The position numbers were made by a program, and so were the translations under genes. Below the pieces are notes generated by a model. It searched no databases, was not told the origin of the DNA, and was given only the letters and a program-made list of their open reading frames with translations. A stretch of 60,819 bases of DNA from an uncultured Flavobacterium sp. GTDB lineage: Bacteria; Bacteroidota; Bacteroidia; Flavobacteriales; Flavobacteriaceae. Numbering within the stretch: the stretch's first letter is position 1; every line of letters starts with the position of its first letter. The stretch covers positions 1 through 60,819 of the forward strand of contig NZ_CALTYA010000023.1 of NCBI RefSeq assembly GCF_943913405.1. Reading direction: 5' to 3'. This document shows positions 60,744 through 60,819 of this stretch, one piece after another.

Positions 60744-60819
60744 AAAAATAGTAATTAGCGGAGGAATTTTGCGGTAAATGGTAAATTTAAGAAATACCAA
60801 TTAGTAAATACTCTTAAAA

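Overview
The window looks like a chromosome segment from a Flavobacterium-type Bacteroidota. It is AT-rich, has SusC/SusD pairs and T9SS C-terminal sorting domains, uses Bacteroidota promoters (TTG, about 19 bp, TAnnTTTG), and carries REP-like intergenic hairpins. No rRNA, tRNA, IS element, phage or CRISPR array was recognised. All functional names rest on motif and family recognition by eye; no database search was run.

Layout. (1) 1-8340: REP-like repeats followed by small housekeeping or unknown genes on the + strand. These include a DUF2750 protein, a GNAT acetyltransferase, a receiver-only response regulator, two AraC regulators (the second beside a siderophore-interacting-type flavoprotein), an EF-Tu domain-like protein, DUF1801 and VOC proteins, and one frameshifted gene. 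(2) 8368-31739: a pectin utilisation locus. One minus-strand operon (14201 to 8368) encodes an esterase, a DUF4861 lipoprotein, GH105, a PL10-CE8 fusion and a CE12 esterase. A secreted PL1 lyase (+) and a small secreted T9SS protein (-) have their own promoters. A second minus-strand operon (31708 to 18945) encodes GH28, SusC, SusD, GH43, PL10 and a 1080-residue CE8 pectinesterase. (3) 31935-42815: a divergent LacI regulator, then a nine-gene minus-strand operon (kduI-kduD-uxaC-kdgF-kdgK-eda-exuT-uxaB-uxaA). It takes both saturated galacturonate and unsaturated uronate to 2-keto-3-deoxygluconate and on to pyruvate plus triose phosphate. (4) 43088-44397: an AraC regulator and an internally deleted SDR remnant. 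(5) 44670-60743: two alpha/beta hydrolases, a small protein, then a tightly packed run of 13 genes (47267-59162). The run encodes an isochorismatase-like hydrolase, an AlgE-like porin, a stand-alone M17 N-terminal domain, an amidohydrolase with a Cys/His tail, DoxX, Dps, DUF1275, a TPR histidine kinase, a REC-sigma54 activator, GNAT, a carboxylesterase, a cupin-like protein and a TMEM175-like channel. A second sigma54 activator faces it on the other strand.

Two regulatory patterns read directly from the DNA stand out. First, the palindrome GTAATCGATTAC (one copy with one mismatch) sits 0-1 nt downstream of a TAnnTTTG-like -7 box at five promoters of the pectin/uronate genes. This predicts one LacI regulon tying depolymerisation to catabolism. 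Second, a near-identical 22-bp element containing TTACGATATATCGTAA lies 54-69 bp upstream of sigma54-like -24/-12 sequences in front of the 44670 and 47267 genes. This suggests that the hydrolase/porin/Dps cluster is driven by one of the sigma54 activators encoded at its end. That second cluster is the best candidate here for an undescribed system.
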